Assembly: GCF_900290285.1 (NCBI RefSeq)
Contig: NZ_LT985754.1
Coordinates: 717,364 to 781,363, forward strand
Length of the DNA stretch: 64,000 bases
DNA from: Candidatus Centipeda massiliensis
GTDB taxonomy: Bacteria > Bacillota > Negativicutes > Selenomonadales > Selenomonadaceae
Direction: 5' to 3'
Made by a program: the position numbers and the translations under genes. The notes under the pieces were generated by a model that worked only from the letters and a program-made list of their open reading frames with translations, made no database searches and was not told where the DNA came from. Below are positions 1 through 7,750 of the stretch, piece after piece. Numbering within the stretch: the stretch's first letter is position 1; the number at the start of each line of letters is the position of its first letter.

Positions 1-689
1 TGACTCATATCATCGATATGATCCACAACTCTTCGAATGAGCTCCTTTTGCAACGGTGTGAGGAATCCGTTCATGGCTTTTAGGATCGCATCCACTTTCC
101 TGACAAGTTTACCGTGAATCATCCCCTCAACACATTCTCGAGTCAATGGTTCATCGCTTTCAAGCATGGATTGGAGTAATTTACGAGCGCTACGTCCATT
201 GATATTGGAGACGACATTGGACAACTTTACGTTACCCCCCTCGAGCATTTTCTGCAATCGGTTGAGTTCACGTGCTCGTTCCCGTACAAGACTGATACGG
301 TATCTAGAGAGTTCTCTGAGCTCACGTTGCTCACGATTCGGGATATAGCTCGCCTTGATTAGTCCATGCCTGAGTAGATCAGCGATCCATTCAGCATCGC
401 CAATGTCGGTTTTTCGTCCTGGCACATTTTTGATGTCACGAGCGTTCGCAACGATAGCGTCGAGCCCAGATAGTTCAAAAATGTTGTAAAGCGGCTTCCA
501 ATAGGAACCGGTACTTTCCATAGCGATGATCTGACATTTGCGCTGCTGCAGCCACTTGGTTAGTTCACGAATCTCGTCATTGTTGCTGTCGAAGGTCCTG
601 ATTTCCTGTTTATTGCCGCATTTCAAGCAGCAAACCAGAACCCTCTTGTGTACATCAATCCCACAACAACGTTCGTACAATACTTCCAT
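1..689 (-). CDS. IS110-family transposase, C-terminal part outside window
   Basis: Reading from the ATG at 689 on the minus strand, an open frame runs about 229 codons to the window edge without a stop. It shows the N-terminal DEDD/RuvC-like transposase domain of the IS110 family: GIDVHK (D12), an ESTG motif (E58) and the RKTDIGDAEW block (D95, D98). An Arg-rich helical stretch follows. The C-terminal transposase_20 domain would lie beyond position 1. The gene is more AT-rich than its neighbours, as expected for a mobile element. IS110 elements usually lack terminal inverted repeats, so the element boundary cannot be placed here. Whether the copy is intact is unknown because its 3' part is outside the window. 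Confidence 0.9.
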   Translation of the reverse strand, partial: MEVLYERCCGIDVHKRVLVCCLKCGNKQEIRTFDSNNDEIRELTKWLQQRKCQIIAMESTGSYWKPLYNIFELSGLDAIVANARDIKNVPGRKTDIGDAEWIADLLRHGLIKASYIPNREQRELRELSRYRISLVRERARELNRLQKMLEGGNVKLSNVVSNINGRSARKLLQSMLESDEPLTRECVEGMIHGKLVRKVDAILKAMNGFLTPLQKELIRRVVDHIDDMS

Positions 690-941
690 GATTGACACCT
701 CCATGCTAGATTTGTACGACGTGGCCTCTCTATAACAACTCATTTTGTTATACGTCCTTTCGAGCGGCTGCTCTGGACAAAGTGTGGTACAAATAAGAGG
801 CCAGACCAGTTTGTATCACGGGCTCTAGGCTCAAAAAAGAACCGGTCTTATACCGTCTATTCAATTATAGCATACGGATTGCCGCTATGAATCTAAACTT
901 TTCATTTATGATGGTGCCCTTAGGCATGTAAGTTTGTATCC
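690..941. other. non-coding flank of the IS110 element
   Basis: About 250 bp between the transposase start and the lptF/G promoter. It is AT-rich in places, has no convincing gene on either strand, and probably holds the upstream end of the IS110 element and its junction with the chromosome. No clear inverted repeat or target duplication could be identified. Confidence 0.4.
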
Positions 942-970
942 TTGTCAAGGGCTGGTGAAAATGATAAAAT
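942..970 (+). promoter_or_regulatory. promoter of the lptF/G gene
   Basis: TTGTCA at 942-947 and TAAAAT at 965-970 are separated by 17 bp, a good sigma-70-type promoter. It lies 41 bp upstream of the ATG at 1011 and so argues against the longer in-frame reading that would begin at 942. Confidence 0.65.
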
Positions 971-1010
971 AGACAATGGTATCCATGATAAGCAATCAGA
1001 GGAGAGTTCC

Positions 1011-2111
1011 ATGCGACTGAAGATCCGAATCCTCGACAAATACATCCTGCGGGAGGTTTTTCTATCCTTCCTCTTTGCGATCTGCGCGTTCTCGGCAGTA
1101 TTTATCGGCTCGGGAACGCTCTTTCGCATTGCACAGTACATCACGGACTATGGGGCGTCGCTGCCGTCGATCATCAAGATCTTCGTATTCAGTCTGCCCG
1201 GTGTGGTCATGTGGACGTTTCCAATGTCCATGCTGCTTGCGAGTCTGCTGACCTTCGGACGACTCTCCTCCGCGAGTGAGATCACGGCGATGAAGTCCTG
1301 CGGCATCGGCTTTGGACGGATTGCGGCTCCTGCGATTCTCCTCGGCTTCGTCGTGAGCATAGGCGCAGTTCTTTTCAATGAATATGTTGTACCGCGTGCG
1401 AATACGGCGTACCGCAATGTCATCTACTACGAGATCGAGGGCAACTCCGGCATGAAGTCGCAGGAGCATCTGATCATCAAGGAGATCGATGACGGGAAAA
1501 TCCAGCGCCTTGTGTATGCGCGTTCCTACGATGCAGAGCAGCAGCGTCTGACGGGCATCAGTCTGCAGCTCTTTGGCTCCGACGGCAAGGTGACCCACGT
1601 TGAGAACGCGGAGTATGCAGAGTGGACGGGTACGGAGTGGATCATGCACAAGGGGGATCTCTACGAGATCGCGGACGAGCATATCGAGCGCCGCATGCGC
1701 TTTGAGACGCAGGTGCTGCCCATACAGAAGGATCCACGGCAGATCATTCGCGAGCAAAAGAAACCGGAAGAGATGACGATGCGCGAGCTGCGCGACCAGA
1801 TTGCGCTGATGCAGACGCAGTATGTCAATACGACGAAGCTTGAGACGGAGCTGTATCAGCGCGTTTCCATCCCAATGGCAAGCCTGATCTTTACACTGAT
1901 CGGTGTACCGCTCGGGCTGCAGCCGACGCGGAACTCCTCCTCGGCGGGGTTTGCGATGAGTGTCATCATCATCTTTCTTTACTATGCACTCATGACGATG
2001 GGCAACGCATTTGCGCGCGGCGAGGTGCTGCCCGCACTGCCCGCAGTATGGCTGCCGAACATTGTCGGTGTAATCGCGGGTGTGATTCTTATGCGCCGCG
2101 CATCTCAATAG
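1011..2111 (+). CDS. LptF/LptG (YjgP/YjgQ) family LPS export permease
   Basis: This inner-membrane permease of the LPS transporter takes lipid A/LPS from the outer leaflet of the inner membrane, working with the LptB ATPase and handing LPS to LptC/LptA. The 366-residue protein has the family layout: three N-terminal membrane helices (about residues 15-35, 55-80 and 100-125), a periplasmic beta-jellyroll of about 150 residues, and three C-terminal helices. The start at 1011 has GGAGAG just upstream at 1001. Only one such permease is seen in the window, so it may act as a homodimer or with a partner elsewhere. Its ATPase gene lptB lies at 60.2-60.9 kb rather than beside it, and an IS110 element flanks its 5' side. 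Confidence 0.88.
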   Translation: MRLKIRILDKYILREVFLSFLFAICAFSAVFIGSGTLFRIAQYITDYGASLPSIIKIFVFSLPGVVMWTFPMSMLLASLLTFGRLSSASEITAMKSCGIGFGRIAAPAILLGFVVSIGAVLFNEYVVPRANTAYRNVIYYEIEGNSGMKSQEHLIIKEIDDGKIQRLVYARSYDAEQQRLTGISLQLFGSDGKVTHVENAEYAEWTGTEWIMHKGDLYEIADEHIERRMRFETQVLPIQKDPRQIIREQKKPEEMTMRELRDQIALMQTQYVNTTKLETELYQRVSIPMASLIFTLIGVPLGLQPTRNSSSAGFAMSVIIIFLYYALMTMGNAFARGEVLPALPAVWLPNIVGVIAGVILMRRASQ

Positions 2112-2142
2112 AATCTTGCAGGATAGAAAGGGGTGACGCTCC

Positions 2143-3354
2143 ATGTATGGTATTACGCTCATCCTTGTCCTTGCGGTCGTTGGCGGCGTCATCGCCTTTA
2201 TCGGTGACCGTCTCGGCACACGCATCGGCAAGAAGAAACTCTCGATCTTTGGTCTGCGTCCGCGCCATACCGCTGTGGTCGTGACAATTTTTACGGGGAT
2301 CTGCATCACCACGGTGACGTTCGGCATCATGGCAGCGGCGTCCGAGAATGTGCGCACCGCACTTTTCGGGATGGAGCGGCTGAATGAGCTGATGGAAGAA
2401 ACGCAGAACGCGCTTGATTTCACCGCGGGGGAGCTTGACCGTGCGAAGCGTGAACAGGAAAAGGCTGGCGGAGAGTTGAAGAAGTCGGAGGAGGAGATCG
2501 CGCGGCTTGAGGGTGAGCAGAACGATCTGCGCGTCGAGTCCGACCGCCTCTCTGCGGGCAATCGTGCGCTCATGATGGAAAAGGAGGGGCTGATCTCTCT
2601 CAATGGGCAGCTCTCTCATGAAAACGAAGGACTTCTCTCTCTCAATGGACAGCTCTCCCATGAAAATGAAGGACTTCTCTCGGATATTCAAGCGCTGGGC
2701 ATTCGTGCGAATGTATTGCGTGAAAACGTCCTCAATCTGCGTGAGGGAAATATCATCTATCAGGCGGGTGAGATCATTGCGAGCGGAACGATCCCGACCG
2801 GGCTGAGTCATGACGAGATCGAACGCGGTCTTGCGGGGCTGGCACAGCTTGGCACGCGCAATATTTCGGCGCGTCTCGGGGAAAATCACACGGATCAGGA
2901 TATATGGATCTACGGTCCCGAGTATGACGCTGCGGTGCGTGCGATTGAAGCAAGCTCCGTGGATATGATCGTGCGCATCGTTGCAGCGGGTAATCTCGTG
3001 CGCGGCGATGAGATCCGCGCCTCCATCGAACTCTATCCAAACCGCGTGATCTACCATAACGGGGAACTGATTATTGCGCGTGTTTACAGCCCCGCCGGGC
3101 AGAGTAATGCGGCGGAGCAGGCGGTCATGACGTTCCTGCGCGAGGTCAATGCGGCGGCGTCGGCGAAGGGGATTCTCCCCGACCCGATTCGCGGCACGGT
3201 CGGCGTGATCGAGGGGGCACAGTTCTACGGCCTTGTGCAGGAACTCGCAGCGCATACGGAGGCGGTCGTCATCTCCGCCTATGCGGATGGAGACACGGAT
3301 GCGCTTGGCCCCTTACGGCTGACCTTCAAAGTGGAAAGCGAGAGTGGAACGTGA
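2143..3354 (+). CDS. DUF3084 domain protein, membrane-anchored coiled coil
   Basis: The 403-residue protein has two N-terminal membrane helices (about residues 3-22 and 42-65), then a long acidic and basic coiled coil (about 75-195), then a globular C-terminal region. The sequence around GKKKLSIFGLRPRHTA is typical of DUF3084 proteins. The molecular function is unknown. The coiled coil holds an almost exact 42-bp tandem duplication at 2587-2670, giving two copies of a 14-residue unit (G-L-I/L-S-L-N-G-Q-L-S-H-E-N-E) and a partial third. It starts 32 bp after the LPS permease and overlaps the next gene by 4 bp, so the three are probably co-transcribed. Confidence 0.75.
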   Translation: MYGITLILVLAVVGGVIAFIGDRLGTRIGKKKLSIFGLRPRHTAVVVTIFTGICITTVTFGIMAAASENVRTALFGMERLNELMEETQNALDFTAGELDRAKREQEKAGGELKKSEEEIARLEGEQNDLRVESDRLSAGNRALMMEKEGLISLNGQLSHENEGLLSLNGQLSHENEGLLSDIQALGIRANVLRENVLNLREGNIIYQAGEIIASGTIPTGLSHDEIERGLAGLAQLGTRNISARLGENHTDQDIWIYGPEYDAAVRAIEASSVDMIVRIVAAGNLVRGDEIRASIELYPNRVIYHNGELIIARVYSPAGQSNAAEQAVMTFLREVNAAASAKGILPDPIRGTVGVIEGAQFYGLVQELAAHTEAVVISAYADGDTDALGPLRLTFKVESESGT

Positions 3355-3743
3355 GCCGTCCTGTTCTTGCGATTGATCCGGGACGCGATAAATGCGGTGT
3401 TGCCGTTCTCTCCCCTGCGGGGGCACTCCTCTTTCGGCAAGTTGTGCCGACGGCGCAGCTCGAAAATGTGGTCAGTACGCTGGTGGAAAAGCATGCGCCG
3501 ACCATTATCATGGGAAACGGAACGACGAGTGCGGCAGCAAAGAAACGTGTAGAGACGTTGGGGGGGGCTGTGACCCTTGTCGATGAGTACCGAACGACAG
3601 ATGCTGCGAAGGCAGCCTACTGGGAAGCATATCCGCCGCGTGGCTGGCGGCGGCTTGTGCCGCGCGGGCTGCTCGTGCCGCCCGTACCCGTGGACGATTT
3701 TGCTGCGGTGATCCTTGCGCAGAGATTCCTGCAAATTGTTTGA
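3351..3743 (+). CDS. YqgF/RuvC-like RNase H-fold protein
   Basis: The 130-residue protein begins with AIDPGRDKCGVAV, the first-strand Asp motif of the RuvC/YqgF superfamily, and ends with VDDFAAVILAQ, where a second acidic site is expected. It is close in size to the YqgF pre-16S rRNA nuclease and to Holliday-junction resolvase-like proteins but shows no family-specific signature beyond the fold. The GTG start at 3351 overlaps the stop of the DUF3084 gene in a GTGA arrangement, which implies translational coupling. The function, probably nucleic-acid processing, is inferred from the fold only. Confidence 0.65.
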   Translation: MSRPVLAIDPGRDKCGVAVLSPAGALLFRQVVPTAQLENVVSTLVEKHAPTIIMGNGTTSAAAKKRVETLGGAVTLVDEYRTTDAAKAAYWEAYPPRGWRRLVPRGLLVPPVPVDDFAAVILAQRFLQIV

Positions 3744-3772
3744 TTGACAGCAACCATGTCCTGCGGTAAGAT
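3744..3772 (+). promoter_or_regulatory. promoter of wecA
   Basis: TTGACA at 3744-3749 and TAAGAT at 3767-3772 with a 17-bp spacer, immediately after the YqgF-like gene and 50 bp before the wecA start. It suggests that wecA-wecB form a separate transcription unit. Confidence 0.7.
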
Positions 3773-3821
3773 GAATAGAAGTATGATTTCGGATACTTCT
3801 TGATAAGGAGAGCAATAATTC

Positions 3822-4871
3822 ATGCCCGATAATGTCTTAGCATTTATGATCGCGCTTGGTGTAGCACTTATCCTGACACCTGCGGTCATTGCCTTTGCGC
3901 GCCGTACGGGCGCACTTGACAAGCCCGATGCACGCAAGGTGCATGCTCGCCCTATTCCGCGCATCGGCGGCATCGGGATCTACGCCGCATTTATGGTATC
4001 CATTTTGGTGCAGCTCATCTTTGTGGATCTTACCCCCGAATTTATGACGAGCCTCATCGGGCTGATGGTGGGCGGTACGATCATTGTCACCATCGGCATC
4101 ATCGACGACTACTGCGACCTGCCGGCAAAGGTGAAGCTGCTCGGGCAGATCATTGCCGCAACCGTGCTCGTCATTGGCTTTGACGTGCGGATTGATTTTA
4201 TCACCGATCCGCTCGGTGACTTTATCTATCTCGAACTGTTCGCGATTCCCGCGACGATCTTCTGGATTGTGGGATTGACGAATACGGTCAACCTCATCGA
4301 CGGGCTCGACGGGCTTGCGGCAGGGGTTTCCTCGATTGCTGCCGTTACGATATTCCTCGTGGCGATGGAGGAGGGGATTCCCTTTGTGGCGATGGTGACG
4401 GCAGCGCTCGCAGGCGCGGCGGTCGGCTTCCTCTACTACAACTTTAATCCGGCACGCATCTTCATGGGCGATACGGGCAGTATGTTCCTCGGCTTCATGC
4501 TTGCGGGTATCTCCGTGGTCGGCGCGGTCAAGAGTGCCGCGACGATTGCCCTCATCGTACCGATTCTTGCGCTCGGGCTGCCGATTCTCGACACGACCTT
4601 TGCGATTGTGCGCCGTGCGCGCAACCATCGCCCGATCTTCAAGCCGGATAAAGGGCATCTCCACCATCGACTGCTTGCACACGGCTTTACACAGAAACAG
4701 GCGGTGCTGCTCATGTACGTTGTGAGTGCGCTCTTTGGACTCTGCGCGCTTGCGCTGACGGCGGTCAGCACGCAGGCGGCGATCCTCATCGTTCTGATTG
4801 TCGCGGCGGCAGTCTTTATCGGTGCACGCAAGCTGGGCATCCTCCAGCTGGATGCACCGCAGCAGAAATAA
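3822..4871 (+). CDS. wecA: UDP-GlcNAc:undecaprenyl-phosphate GlcNAc-1-phosphate transferase
   Basis: This polytopic enzyme (MraY/WecA/TagO family, 349 aa, about ten membrane helices) transfers GlcNAc-1-phosphate to undecaprenyl phosphate and starts synthesis of a lipid-linked surface glycan. Family motifs are present in order: the cytosolic DKPDARKVH...GGIGIY block (about 33-54), the DD pair in IIDDYCDL (D95/D96), the NLIDGLDGLAAG block (about 156-168), FMGDTGS (D217) and the HLHHRL His cluster (about 279-284). WecB follows 123 bp downstream, which fits a pathway using UDP-GlcNAc and UDP-ManNAc. In monoderm firmicutes the homologue is called TagO. WecA is preferred here because the organism has an outer membrane. 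Confidence 0.88.
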   Translation: MPDNVLAFMIALGVALILTPAVIAFARRTGALDKPDARKVHARPIPRIGGIGIYAAFMVSILVQLIFVDLTPEFMTSLIGLMVGGTIIVTIGIIDDYCDLPAKVKLLGQIIAATVLVIGFDVRIDFITDPLGDFIYLELFAIPATIFWIVGLTNTVNLIDGLDGLAAGVSSIAAVTIFLVAMEEGIPFVAMVTAALAGAAVGFLYYNFNPARIFMGDTGSMFLGFMLAGISVVGAVKSAATIALIVPILALGLPILDTTFAIVRRARNHRPIFKPDKGHLHHRLLAHGFTQKQAVLLMYVVSALFGLCALALTAVSTQAAILIVLIVAAAVFIGARKLGILQLDAPQQK

Positions 4872-4994
4872 CCGTGGAAATTCCCTCGTACGTGGGGGCA
4901 ATGAAGGGGGCACATAAGCCTCACTCAATGGATATATTTCGCAATATTTGAGAAATAGTTATAAATTTGCTTCACAGAGAGGAGCACAGGCAGA

Positions 4995-6152
4995 ATGGCC
5001 GGCAAAATCAAAGTCATGTCGATTTTCGGCACACGACCCGAGGCGATCAAGATGGCACCTGTCGTCAGGCAGCTCATGGGTCATACGGACGAAATCGAAA
5101 CGCGGACGCTCGTCACGGCACAGCACCGCGAGATGCTCGATCAGGTGCTGCACCTTTTCCGCATCGTACCCGACTATGACCTCAACATCATGGCAGCGGG
5201 ACAGACGCTTTTTGACATCACCTCACGTGCCATGCACGGCATCAACGAGGTCTTCCAAAAGGAGCGTCCCGACCTTGTGCTTGTCCACGGCGACACGACG
5301 ACCACGTTTGCAGGTGCTCTCGCCGCATACTACCATCAGATTCCTGTCGGTCATGTTGAGGCGGGGCTGCGGACGCATGACATCTACTCGCCGTTCCCCG
5401 AGGAGATGAACCGCCGCCTTACAGGCGGCATTGCAACCCTGCACTTTGCACCGACGCCGACGGCGCACGAGAACCTTCGTGCCGAGGGGGTGCCGGAAAA
5501 GCGCATCTTTGTCACGGGCAATACCGTCATTGATGCCCTGCATCATACCGTGCGCCCGGACTATGTGCTGCCCGCAGAACTCGGCGGCGTGGACTTTGCA
5601 AATCATCGCGTCCTCCTCGTCACCACGCATCGGCGTGAGAACCTCGGTGAGCCGATGCGGCACGTCTATCGCGCGATTCGCAGCATCATTGAGGAGCTGG
5701 ACGACGTGGAGGTCATCTTCCCCGTGCACCGCAATCCGAAGGTGCGTGAGATTGTACGAGAGGAACTGGGCGGACTCGAACGCGTCCACCTCATCGACCC
5801 GCTCGACTATGAGCCGTTTGCAAACCTCATGGCGCGTGTTGACATCGTGCTCACGGACTCGGGCGGCATTCAGGAGGAGGCGCCCTCGCTCGGCAAGCCC
5901 GTCCTCGTCCTGCGCGATACGACGGAGCGTCCCGAGGCGGTTGCCGCAGGAACGGTGCGACTCATCGGCACGGATGAGCAGCGTGTCTACGAGGAGACCA
6001 TGCGCCTCCTTACCGAGCCGACTGCATATACGCACATGGCAGAGGCGGTGAACCCGTACGGCGATGGTGAGGCTAGTCGCCGCATCATCGAGGCGATCCT
6101 CTATCACGCGGGACGTATGCAGACACCGCCGGAGCCGTTCCAGAGCGCGTAG
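4995..6152 (+). CDS. wecB: UDP-N-acetylglucosamine 2-epimerase (non-hydrolysing)
   Basis: This cytosolic enzyme of 385 aa interconverts UDP-GlcNAc and UDP-ManNAc for surface polysaccharide synthesis. Recognised motifs include FGTRPEAIKMAPV near the N-terminus, HGDTTTTFAG, VEAGLRTHD, the TDSGGIQEEAP block typical of GT-B-fold epimerases, and a C-terminal NPYGDG motif. The ATG at 4995 is preceded by AGAGAGGAG. The gene follows wecA, and together they supply activated precursors for a teichuronic/enterobacterial-common-antigen-like glycan or O-chain, whose later genes are not in this window. Confidence 0.92.
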   Translation: MAGKIKVMSIFGTRPEAIKMAPVVRQLMGHTDEIETRTLVTAQHREMLDQVLHLFRIVPDYDLNIMAAGQTLFDITSRAMHGINEVFQKERPDLVLVHGDTTTTFAGALAAYYHQIPVGHVEAGLRTHDIYSPFPEEMNRRLTGGIATLHFAPTPTAHENLRAEGVPEKRIFVTGNTVIDALHHTVRPDYVLPAELGGVDFANHRVLLVTTHRRENLGEPMRHVYRAIRSIIEELDDVEVIFPVHRNPKVREIVREELGGLERVHLIDPLDYEPFANLMARVDIVLTDSGGIQEEAPSLGKPVLVLRDTTERPEAVAAGTVRLIGTDEQRVYEETMRLLTEPTAYTHMAEAVNPYGDGEASRRIIEAILYHAGRMQTPPEPFQSA

Positions 6153-6184
6153 ATCGCACTTGTGATGTGTGGGGGAAGGTCGTC

Positions 6185-6424
6185 ATGGAGGAGAAGAAAA
6201 CACCACCTCCGTCGGGCATGGCGGAGGCACTGCGTGCCTTTGGGCTTCTTTCAGGCGTCGGCATCTACTTCCTCGTCTTCCTCGGCATTTTCATCTTCCT
6301 CGGCAAATGCGCTGACAACTTCCTCGGTACGGGGCGCGTCTGCACCATTACGGGTATCGTCCTCGGCTTTCCGGCGGCGATCTACAGCCTGTATCGGCAG
6401 CTGAAGTATTATAAACTCGTGTGA
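6185..6424 (+). CDS. AtpZ/AtpI-family small membrane protein
   Basis: The 79-residue protein has two membrane helices (about residues 17-38 and 50-68) joined by a short loop with FLGKCADNFLG, matching AtpZ/AtpI proteins linked to F1Fo ATP synthase assembly and Mg2+ transport. An upstream in-frame ATG at 6167 exists, but GGGGGAAGG at 6170-6178 sits at ribosome-binding distance from 6185, so the shorter form is preferred. AtpZ normally precedes atpB and the rest of the ATP synthase operon. Here the next gene is a toxin-antitoxin pair, so the gene looks detached from its usual partners. Confidence 0.65.
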   Translation: MEEKKTPPPSGMAEALRAFGLLSGVGIYFLVFLGIFIFLGKCADNFLGTGRVCTITGIVLGFPAAIYSLYRQLKYYKLV

Positions 6425-6459
6425 TGCGAAATCCGCTCAAACAGAAAGGGTGTGTCGAT

Positions 6460-6735
6460 ATGGCTGCTGTCATGGATGTAAACGTCTGTGTGGATCGTGA
6501 TGTGAAAGAGCAGAGTGAGGCTCTGTATGGCGAACTTGGCATTGATCTGACGACGGCGATCAACGTGTTTTTGCGGCAGTCCATTCGTGTCGGCGGTTTT
6601 CCATTTGAGGTTTGCGTGGACACACCGAATCAGGAGACCGTTGCTGCGCTGATGGAAGCGGAGCATATCTTGAGCGATCCGTCTGTCAAGCGTTATTCCG
6701 ATGTGGAAGAAGCCCTGCGGGCACTGAAAGCATGA
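6460..6735 (+). CDS. RelB/DinJ-family antitoxin
   Basis: The 91-residue protein has the ribbon-helix-helix start of DinJ antitoxins (DVNVCVDRDVKEQSEALYGELG, shown here with its key spacing) and the TAINVFLRQSIRVGGFPFEV region. The C-terminal tail should wrap and neutralise the toxin. The ATG at 6460 is preceded by AGAAAGGG at 9 bp. Its stop overlaps the toxin start (ATGA at 6732-6735), the usual coupling in type II modules. The pair is less GC-rich than the surrounding genes, which suggests acquisition. Confidence 0.85.
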   Translation: MAAVMDVNVCVDRDVKEQSEALYGELGIDLTTAINVFLRQSIRVGGFPFEVCVDTPNQETVAALMEAEHILSDPSVKRYSDVEEALRALKA

Positions 6736-7016
6736 AAGCCTTGGAGATTGTCTGGACAAGTCAGTTCAAGAAGGATTATAAATTGGCGATGAAACGTCAT
6801 CTTGATCTTGCATTGATTGATGAAATCATCCGTACACTCTCACGCGGAGAATCACTGCCGAGCAAAAACAAAGATCATGCTCTGCTTGGTCGATGGCGTG
6901 GTTATCGTGAGTGTCATATTCAGCCGGATTGGCTGCTTGTCTATCGGATTGAGCACAATGTGCTTGTGTTGACCTTGGCGAGAACAGGTACACACAGCGA
7001 GCTGTTTGGAAACTGA
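6732..7016 (+). CDS. YafQ/RelE-family mRNA interferase toxin
   Basis: This 94-residue RelE-superfamily toxin of the YafQ branch is expected to cleave mRNA on the ribosome. Seen features are the N-terminal WTSQFKKDYKLAMKR helix, the LLGRWRGYRECHIQPDWLLVYRI core strands and C-terminal LARTGTHSELFG, which carries the conserved basic and His residues of YafQ toxins (RECH and THSELF). It is translationally coupled to the upstream DinJ-like antitoxin. A truncated copy of a dispersed repeat begins 7 bp after its stop. Confidence 0.85.
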   Translation: MKALEIVWTSQFKKDYKLAMKRHLDLALIDEIIRTLSRGESLPSKNKDHALLGRWRGYRECHIQPDWLLVYRIEHNVLVLTLARTGTHSELFGN

Positions 7017-7022
7017 AATACT

Positions 7023-7143
7023 AGGGAAGTACTGATAATTTCAGCATCGCTATTTTGATATGTTTTTTTTCGTGCTGTACCCTAGAATCCCCCAAATAGC
7101 CCTTGCTATGTGTCCGGGTTGCCTCCTTGTTCGGACGAAAAAT
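7023..7143 (-). repeat. truncated, diverged copy of the MITE-like repeat
   Basis: The left end (AGGGAAGTACTGATAATTTC) matches the terminal inverted repeat of the copies at 32853 and 39218. The stretch from ATAGCCCTTGCTATG to TTCGGACGAAAAA is nearly identical to the copy at 39218. The other end is missing: similarity stops just before the ribosome-binding site of the next gene. The copy is more diverged than the other two full-length copies and so is older. Orientation is given relative to the copy at 32853, which is taken as forward. Confidence 0.75.
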
Positions 7144-7173
7144 GGTAAGAAAATACCAGAGGAGGGGTTAGAT

Positions 7174-7686
7174 ATGGAAGACCTGTTTCAACAGGTACGA
7201 TCTTTTCTTGTCTCCCCAGCCGAGAGACAGGAAGAATTTGACGCGAGCGATACGTTGATTTGGGTGGATTGGGGCGACGAGGATGAGAGTGTTCTGTCCT
7301 ATTTGAATGATGTTCTTCCGGAGGAGGCACAGATCGACTACGAATGTGTGGACTCTGAGACGGAGCGCGGCTTTGATATCCTGTTGAAAAAGGATGGAGA
7401 GGCACACGTCATCCCCTACGCGACGGATGCTGCGGACAGGGACACGACCCTCAAGGCGGCGCAGGAATACCTCGCGCCTACATACGAAATTCGTTGGTAT
7501 ATGGGGTCGCTCGGCAGTGATACGCTTGCGTTTGCGGTCCTTTCAGCAGACGATTGGCAGAAGCTGGAACGGGAATTTGGTGCGGAGCAGGTCACCTATT
7601 ATTTTCCGCCAATTCATGCAGACAGTCAGATGTTCGAGATGGACGTGGACGAAGTCTTTGATCTGCTTGAGCAGAGAAAACAATAG
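7174..7686 (+). CDS. hypothetical acidic protein
   Basis: No family is recognised in this 170-residue, strongly acidic, apparently soluble protein (no signal peptide or membrane helix). It has alternating beta and alpha character and several Trp/Tyr residues (IWVDWGDED, IRWYMGSLGSD, YYFPP). The start at 7174 is chosen because AGAGGAGGGG lies at 7159-7168; in-frame starts further upstream fall inside the repeat remnant. It sits alone between the toxin-antitoxin pair and a bidirectional terminator. A small acidic stand-alone gene in an accessory block could be an immunity or anti-toxin type protein, but that is a guess. Confidence 0.6.
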   Translation: MEDLFQQVRSFLVSPAERQEEFDASDTLIWVDWGDEDESVLSYLNDVLPEEAQIDYECVDSETERGFDILLKKDGEAHVIPYATDAADRDTTLKAAQEYLAPTYEIRWYMGSLGSDTLAFAVLSADDWQKLEREFGAEQVTYYFPPIHADSQMFEMDVDEVFDLLEQRKQ

Positions 7687-7703
7687 TACAGATAAACGAA
7701 TAC

Positions 7704-7738
7704 AACCGCCCCGCAGGGTTGAACCTTGCGGGGCGGTT
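7704..7738. terminator. bidirectional intrinsic terminator
   Basis: A GC-rich stem (CCGCCCCGCAGGGTT / AACCTTGCGGGGCGG) is flanked by AA and TTT, between the convergent unknown gene and the hexokinase gene. It can stop transcription from both sides. Confidence 0.8.
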
Positions 7739-7750
7739 TCGTATGTATCT

